NCBI GenBank assembly: GCA_003602485.1
Contig: QQSD01000035.1
Location: forward strand, 1 to 45,020
Length of the DNA stretch: 45,020 nucleotides
From: Candidatus Poseidoniales archaeon
Lineage (GTDB): Archaea > Thermoplasmatota > Poseidoniia > Poseidoniales > Poseidoniaceae
Reading direction: 5' to 3'
The position numbers and the translations under genes were made by a program. The notes under the pieces were generated by a model, which ran no database searches, was not told the origin of the DNA, and saw only the letters and a program-made list of their open reading frames with translations. Every line of letters starts with the position of its first letter. Position 1 is the first letter of the stretch. Positions 40,443-45,020 of this stretch are shown piece after piece.

Positions 40443-41702
40443 TCATTCAACGCCGTCGTAATAGGTTGCAACCGCACCGTCTATTTCGTCCAAGATGGCG
40501 TGTTCATCCAACGTTAACGTCACGCCGTCTCGGCGAAGCGCCTGACCGTTGACCCAAAGGTCGAGGCATTCTGCTCCGTTGAAGATCAGGTTAGCAAGAT
40601 GACGGTTATCACTGCGGCCTCTTGGACGCATGCGCACGTCTTCAAGATTCCAAACAGCCCAGTCCTTGCTTCCTTTTGTTGCCAAATCCATAGCGTCCAC
40701 TGCCGGCAAGAGCGTTGAGTCCCAGTGGTCGTGGCGTTGAACCAAGGAGGCAAGACGAGCCTCCCCTTGCATGTTCAATCCATTCCCTGAAGAAGCAGCC
40801 CCGTCAGTTCCCAAACGAACGTCCACCCCTGCTTCGAGGTAGGCGGGGAGCGAGAGTGTTCCTCCACATGCCAATTTCATGTTGGAAGACGGGCAGTGAA
40901 CGGCGGTAGCCTCGTGCTTTTTGAGCATTCGAATCTCATTTTTCTTGACCCAAGAAGCGTGAGCACAGATGGTCCCTGGCTGGAAGAAGTCAATGCTGTC
41001 AAGATATTCTACGGGATAGAGCCCGTTGTCACGATGACAATCAGCAACTTCCTTCCGAGTTTCACTGACGTGGATATGCAAACGAGCCTTTCTTCGCTGT
41101 GCTAATTCTGATGCCCGTCGAAGGGTTTCTTCACTGCACAAATAGACTGAATGGGTGGCGATAGCGAATTGCACCAAATCCTGCTCAGAATTGGAAGCGA
41201 GAAGGCCGTCCAATTCCTCCAAAGCAGAGGCTGCATCAGGGTGGCTGGGTAAGGCAGCATCGCTAACAGGCCCACCGACCAGGCCACGCAAGCCCGCTTT
41301 CGTGAGTACATCTCCGGTAACAGCAGGGTGAAAGTACATGTCAGCAGCGAAGGAACTCCCGGTTCGAATCATCTCAGCTGCAGCGCATCGTGAGCCCATC
41401 CGAACATAGTCAGGAGTAATTCGGGCCTCGGTAGGAAAAATGGCTTCACTCAACCAACGGTGCAGCGGAAAACCATCGCTGAAATCTCTTGCATTCAATT
41501 GCATTGCCAAGTGAGTATGCCAGTTCTGGAAACTGCGTGTGATGAGTCGTTTGGAGCCGTCGATGTCGTCAAGAACATCTTCATCGCCCTTGGACGCCGA
41601 CCACGAACCGTCTGCGTGAAGCAAGACATCGCCCATGGTTTTCTGACCGCCACGGTCGTAGAGGACCGTGTTGCGATAGCGAACCGCTGTATCATCGGTC
41701 AT
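40443..41702 (-). CDS. Amidohydrolase, MTA/SAH (5'-deoxyadenosine) deaminase-like
   Basis: 419 residues from the ATG at 41702; the frame opens at 41813 but would run through tRNA-Thr. It has the metal-dependent hydrolase TIM barrel with all expected ligands: NWHTHL (His62, His64), LHIHVSE (His211 with Glu214), CAHASW (His248) and LGTDGAASSG (Asp300). The VHCPSSNMKLACG segment and LGTDGAASSGNGLNM closely match S-adenosylhomocysteine / methylthioadenosine / 5'-deoxyadenosine deaminases (MtaD/DadD). The family also holds chlorohydrolases and guanine deaminases. It would turn a SAM by-product into its inosyl form. Its upstream region is shared with divergent tRNA-Thr. Confidence 0.87.
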   Translation of the reverse strand: MTDDTAVRYRNTVLYDRGGQKTMGDVLLHADGSWSASKGDEDVLDDIDGSKRLITRSFQNWHTHLAMQLNARDFSDGFPLHRWLSEAIFPTEARITPDYVRMGSRCAAAEMIRTGSSFAADMYFHPAVTGDVLTKAGLRGLVGGPVSDAALPSHPDAASALEELDGLLASNSEQDLVQFAIATHSVYLCSEETLRRASELAQRRKARLHIHVSETRKEVADCHRDNGLYPVEYLDSIDFFQPGTICAHASWVKKNEIRMLKKHEATAVHCPSSNMKLACGGTLSLPAYLEAGVDVRLGTDGAASSGNGLNMQGEARLASLVQRHDHWDSTLLPAVDAMDLATKGSKDWAVWNLEDVRMRPRGRSDNRHLANLIFNGAECLDLWVNGQALRRDGVTLTLDEHAILDEIDGAVATYYDGVE

Positions 41703-41786
41703 GGTTGTGCCTGTTCGCCATGATTCATGAACGCTGAGGTTGAGACCGACTTCCTTATGTTTGATTGGGTCAGCGGGAAAATTACC

Positions 41787-41859
41787 GCCACTGTGGCTTA
41801 GTTGGTAGAGCATCTGATTCGTAATCAGAAGGTCGGGAGTTCGAATCTCCCCAGTGGCT
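41787..41859 (+). tRNA. tRNA-Thr (anticodon CGT)
   Basis: Acceptor stem GCCACTG pairs with CAGTGGC. The D arm carries GGCTTAGTTGGTAGAGC, the anticodon stem TCTGA/TCAGA closes TTCGTAA, and the T arm is GGGAG-TTCGAAT-CTCCC. The anticodon is CGT, reading ACG. Discriminator T is usual for archaeal tRNA-Thr. CCA is not encoded (CCT follows). TTATGTTT at 41755-41762 is a possible TATA box 28 nt upstream. Confidence 0.95.
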
Positions 41860-41864
41860 CCTTC

Positions 41865-43127
41865 TCACTCGTGAGGTGCAGCCGCCGTGATATCAACGCC
41901 AAAAGCGACGGCACTTTGCTCGAGACTGACCACGGCTGGCAGTGGGCGACCTGCGATGTAATCCAAGCAAGCACCCCCACCAGTTGAGACGTGTCCCATT
42001 TTGTGAGCAATACCACGCTTGGTGACCAAGGTCGCAGTGTGGCCTCCACCCATGACGGTGTAGGCATTGGATTCAGCACAGGCGTTGAGAATCTCAATCG
42101 TTCCGAGAGCAAAATCAGTGATCTCAAAGACACCTGCAGGACCGTTAAGAATGATGGTTCCAGCTTGTTTGATGGCGGCAGAAAGGTAGCGAATGGATGC
42201 CAGTCCGAGGTCGTGTAGGGGTGCTTCAAGCGGCAAATCTGCAAGAGGAAGGTCAACCCGATTCCCCTCAATATTAGCTGCGACATCAACGGGAAGGTGA
42301 ATCTTCGAGCCGTGCTCATTGAGAAGGTCACGAGCGCGCTGGACGGTGGGGGCCCACGCTTCCTTCAACTCGTTCTTGAGGAAATCACGGTTGACTTCAC
42401 CGATGTCAAAACCAGCGAGGTCGAGTAAGATGTTGGCGACACCACCGGTCGGCCAGACCTCATCGGCAATACCGTTGCGTAGCATGTTTTCAGCCACGAG
42501 GATGGAATCGTCGACTTTGACACCTCCGAGAACTGCCAAGCAAGGGCGTTTGGGCGTTTCGAGTGCCATGTCCAATTTCCGCAATTCGTTGCCCATGAGT
42601 TCTCCGGCAACGCAGGGAAGCATGCTGGCAAAACCAACGATGGATGGAGTGGAACGGTGTGCGCAGGCGAAGGCATCGTTGACGAAGAGGTCCGCTACGC
42701 TAGCGAGATTCTGAACGAATTGAGTTTCAGCCATGGCGTTCATGTCAGCTTTGCTGGTCATTTCTTCTTCGTCCATGCGGACATTGTTGAGCATCAAAAG
42801 TTGGCCTGCTTCAAGGCTTTCAATGGCGGCCATTGCTTTCGGGCCGTGAATGTCATCGACCCATTTGACCTGACGGCCAAGGAGGCGGCCGAGTTCACGT
42901 GCGTGGCCCAGGGTGCTGGTGAAGTCGTCTTTTCCAGGGCGTGATTGATGCGCCATGATGATGACTTTTGCTTTGACCAAACGCTGTAAAGTCGGTAGGA
43001 TGGCACGAATTCTCGTAACGTCGAGGAAGGACTTGGTGGAGGGGTCCATCGGGCTGTTAATGTCCACGCGAAGCAAGACCGTCTTGCCGTCAACATTGAC
43101 GTCGTCCAAGGTCAGGACCTTTGCCAT
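41865..43127 (-). CDS. pgk: Phosphoglycerate kinase
   Basis: 420 residues from the ATG at 43127. A start at 43157 has a better ribosome binding site (GAGGCGAGGG) but would add ten residues ahead of the conserved start. PGK interconverts 1,3-bisphosphoglycerate and 3-phosphoglycerate, with ATP, in glycolysis and gluconeogenesis. Hallmarks: LLRVDINSPMDP (substrate Arg, Asp and Asn), HQSRPGKDDF, LLMLNNVRMDEEE, VNDAFACAHRSTPSIVGF, LGGVKVDDSI (nucleotide-domain start), NGPAGVFE, and VMGGGHTATLV near the C-terminus. The shape is archaeal PGK, which lacks some bacterial loops. The stop lies 5 bp from the 3' end of tRNA-Thr. Confidence 0.97.
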   Translation of the reverse strand: MAKVLTLDDVNVDGKTVLLRVDINSPMDPSTKSFLDVTRIRAILPTLQRLVKAKVIIMAHQSRPGKDDFTSTLGHARELGRLLGRQVKWVDDIHGPKAMAAIESLEAGQLLMLNNVRMDEEEMTSKADMNAMAETQFVQNLASVADLFVNDAFACAHRSTPSIVGFASMLPCVAGELMGNELRKLDMALETPKRPCLAVLGGVKVDDSILVAENMLRNGIADEVWPTGGVANILLDLAGFDIGEVNRDFLKNELKEAWAPTVQRARDLLNEHGSKIHLPVDVAANIEGNRVDLPLADLPLEAPLHDLGLASIRYLSAAIKQAGTIILNGPAGVFEITDFALGTIEILNACAESNAYTVMGGGHTATLVTKRGIAHKMGHVSTGGGACLDYIAGRPLPAVVSLEQSAVAFGVDITAAAPHE

Positions 43128-43267
43128 TGACCATTCCAAGCGCTTTCGGTTTTTCATCCCTCGCCTCAGAGAGGTGATGTCGGATGTCAGGCAAGGGTGG
43201 CAAGACGCGCGTCTGACCGGGCACTCGGGCGCGAAAGGTGATAAAGCCCGCGACAACCTTGGCCTTC

Positions 43268-44224
43268 ATGGCTGATGAGCCGACGGTCAAGGATGCGCCT
43301 TTGGAGGGTGCACGACGTCGCGCCAGCACGGCAACTTCAGCCTTCGGAGTTTCTCGAAGAGAGGGTCACGACGCTACGACCTACTACACCAGTCGCTTGA
43401 ACGAAGGGTTGGTCGCTTCCCGTGAAGTTGGTGAAGTTCAAAACTTCCCACTCGAGCATCTTGACACCGTTCTTTGCGGCGATTCACGGGCCTTGCCCCT
43501 GCCCAATAATTGCGTTCATCTCGTTGTGACTTCACCACCCTACAATGCATCAAAAGAATATGACGAAGATCTTTCACTGCCTGAATACCTCAACCTACTC
43601 CACGAGGTCTTTGCAGAATGTTATCGTGTGCTCGCACCGGGTGGTCGCATGGTCATCAACGTAGCTAATTTGGGTCGTAAGCCCTACATCCCCCTCTCCT
43701 CCCACATCAACATCATGATGCACGAGATTGGATTCTTGATGCGAGGTGAAATTATCTGGGATAAATCAGCAAGCGCTGGTTCATCGTGTGCATGGGGCTC
43801 CTTCCAATCAGCATCAAACCCCTGCTTGAGAGACGTTCACGAATACCTCCTCGTCTTCTCAAAAGGCGATTACAAACTTCAGCGCTCAAAGCAGGAACGT
43901 GCAGAAGGTCGTCTTGACACGATTCCCAAAACGGACTTTATCCAGCATACCAAATCCATCTGGTCCTTTGCAACCGAACGGGCCTCTCGCGTGAACCATC
44001 CAGCACCCTTCCCGGTGGAATTACCCAAGCGATGCATTGAGATGTACTCCTTTACGGGCGATGTCGTCCTCGACCCCTTCAACGGTTCGGGAACTACGTG
44101 TGTTGCGGCAAAGCAGCACGGACGGCATTACATTGGCGTTGACCTGTCTGCTGAATACTGCGCCATCGCAGAAGAACGTCTTGCATCAACGCCATCACCT
44201 CAACAGGATGAATTGACAATTTAA
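43268..44224 (+). CDS. DNA methyltransferase, N4-cytosine/N6-adenine beta class (orphan)
   Basis: 318 residues from the ATG at 43268 (GTG at 43238 is an alternative). Catalytic motif IV is TSPPYN (88-93); the SAM-binding DPFNGSGTT (269-277) comes later, so the order IV...I is that of the beta group. The SPPY form is common in N4-cytosine enzymes but also occurs in N6-adenine enzymes. HPAPFPVELPKRCIEMYS just before the SAM motif is the usual motif X. The first 60 residues are basic and low-complexity. No restriction endonuclease or specificity gene is next to it, so it looks solitary and may mark DNA for regulation or repair. It is divergent from pgk. The last four bases overlap the convergent hypothetical gene. 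Confidence 0.9.
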   Translation: MADEPTVKDAPLEGARRRASTATSAFGVSRREGHDATTYYTSRLNEGLVASREVGEVQNFPLEHLDTVLCGDSRALPLPNNCVHLVVTSPPYNASKEYDEDLSLPEYLNLLHEVFAECYRVLAPGGRMVINVANLGRKPYIPLSSHINIMMHEIGFLMRGEIIWDKSASAGSSCAWGSFQSASNPCLRDVHEYLLVFSKGDYKLQRSKQERAEGRLDTIPKTDFIQHTKSIWSFATERASRVNHPAPFPVELPKRCIEMYSFTGDVVLDPFNGSGTTCVAAKQHGRHYIGVDLSAEYCAIAEERLASTPSPQQDELTI

Positions 44225-44916
44225 TCGTCGTTAATGCCGCCCCAGAAGCTTCCATCTGGACTTGCTTCATCTTCCGCAGCCTTCGCAACGGACACGACGG
44301 TTTCAGCCTGCTCAACAATGTCTTGATACATACTGGATTGGACTGGCTCAACAACTGCCTGGAAGGTCTGAACGGGTTGGCTTTGCCCCATCACCACTAC
44401 CTGGCTATTCTCCTGCGAGGCATATGCCGTACCCAGTCTGCTACTCCCGATAATCGCCAACATACCAAAGCAGCAAAAACCACATCCGAGGGATGAGATG
44501 AATTCACCAAGAGCGTAGTCACGCATGTACGCATCAATGTCGCCCTCGATGGCTAAAATTTCAACATCATCTGAGGCGTCAAAATTGTAGTTACCCGGTT
44601 CCAGTGGGTCAGATTTGTATTGATAGACATCTGAATCCCACCATTGTTCACAGTCGGTTTTCGTGAATGTGATGCGTTGCTGATTCTGATCATAAACATT
44701 GAATTCGTATTCTTCGCAATCAACCACCCTAAAATCGTCATAAACGATGATGGTCATGTCCGCTTCTTCTGTGGTGATTTCAAACGTCCCAGTTTGGCCC
44801 ATATCATGCAATTCAGTGGTATTGTGGGCCGTAAGTTCCTCGCCTAAGATGAAGGGGACCATGGCGAAAAGAACCAAACCCCATCCCAATCGTTTCACGA
44901 GAAGGTTGGCCTGCAT
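44221..44916 (-). CDS. Secreted/membrane hypothetical protein with Cys-rich TM
   Basis: 231 residues. The N-terminal signal peptide or anchor (LGWGLVLFAMVPFILG) is followed by about 110 extracellular residues of acidic beta-sandwich (MTIIVYDDFRVVDCEEYEFNVYD, KTDCEQWW, PGNYNFDASDDVEILAIEG) with two cysteines, likely a disulfide. A TM (FISSLGCGFCCFGMLAIIG) carries a CxxCC cluster, and a cytoplasmic tail of about 70 residues is Gln/Val/Glu-rich and ends in WGGINDD. The plan (beta domain, one C-terminal TM, short acidic tail) resembles the small protein at 39909. No family was recognised. The 104 bp between its start and the window edge hold no recognisable feature. Confidence 0.65.
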   Translation of the reverse strand: MQANLLVKRLGWGLVLFAMVPFILGEELTAHNTTELHDMGQTGTFEITTEEADMTIIVYDDFRVVDCEEYEFNVYDQNQQRITFTKTDCEQWWDSDVYQYKSDPLEPGNYNFDASDDVEILAIEGDIDAYMRDYALGEFISSLGCGFCCFGMLAIIGSSRLGTAYASQENSQVVVMGQSQPVQTFQAVVEPVQSSMYQDIVEQAETVVSVAKAAEDEASPDGSFWGGINDD

Positions 44917-45020
44917 GGAACTAACTCACTGCAGGCTGGTAAGAAGGTTGCTACCCCTACGGCCCCGCGAATTGAACAAAAATCTCGGCTCCATTTCCAC
45001 AAATCCGTGAGCAGAGGGTA

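Noticed and set aside
41703-41813. N-terminal extension of the deaminase
   Set aside because: It would run through tRNA-Thr; the conserved protein starts at 41702.
43268-44224. Restriction-modification or defence island
   Set aside because: Only the methyltransferase is present; flanking genes are pgk and a membrane hypothetical.

Overview
The window looks like a gene-dense fragment of a euryarchaeal chromosome, most likely a marine Thermoplasmatota lineage (Poseidoniales / Marine Group II). The archaeal signs are an initiator tRNA with an A1:U72 pair and three G:C pairs closing the anticodon stem, RadA, an AK6-type kinase, FtsZ, and TATA-like boxes about 26 nt upstream of several start codons. 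Bacterial-looking central metabolism (E. coli-like isocitrate dehydrogenase, MaeB-type malic enzyme fused to a phosphotransacetylase domain, PduO-type cobalamin adenosyltransferase, RlmH), giant secreted proteins and short intergenic gaps fit that group. The lineage is inferred from gene content; no marker-gene tree was possible.

Layout. 1-11,064 (minus): a probable operon of a 2,772-residue membrane-anchored beta-propeller/Fn3 surface protein, a PabC-like enzyme and a PabB-PabA fusion cut by the window edge. 11,270-13,588 (plus): maeB. 13,552-15,492 (minus): a small hypothetical gene, an mPGES-2-like thioredoxin-fold/GST protein and a SUMF1-like membrane protein. 15,572-18,454 (plus): rlmH, two membrane proteins, a DUF2203 protein and cobalamin adenosyltransferase. 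18,455-23,210: Nudix hydrolase, DHH phosphoesterase, a coiled-coil miniprotein, an MMPL/RND transporter and a four-helix membrane protein. 23,357-28,537: a 1,144-residue helical-repeat protein with a C-terminal PIN domain, a 27-bp tandem repeat across its stop codon, icd and an OsmC protein. 28,526-33,196: an acidic hypothetical protein, a CLCH-motif surface protein, ftsZ, radA, a lipoprotein and initiator tRNA-Met. 33,197-40,442: a helical protein, AK6 kinase, a CDP-alcohol phosphotransferase, a 1,086-residue surface protein with a poly-Asp tail, a CaCA antiporter and a two-TM protein. 40,443-45,020: an amidohydrolase, tRNA-Thr, pgk, an orphan DNA methyltransferase and a secreted/membrane hypothetical protein.

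How the genes work together. Housekeeping functions (recombination, division, rRNA modification, pABA synthesis, glycolysis and TCA-linked NADPH supply) are mixed with an extensive cell-surface repertoire. Several surface proteins share one plan: N-terminal signal peptide or TM, beta-rich exterior, one C-terminal TM, short charged cytoplasmic tail. I see no CRISPR array, insertion sequence, prophage or recognisable defence island. The most novel-looking items are the PIN/helical-repeat protein, the giant propeller protein coupled to pab genes, the poly-Asp-tailed surface protein, the archaeal mPGES-2-like operon, and a recurring TTTCAAATAC element at leaderless-promoter distance.
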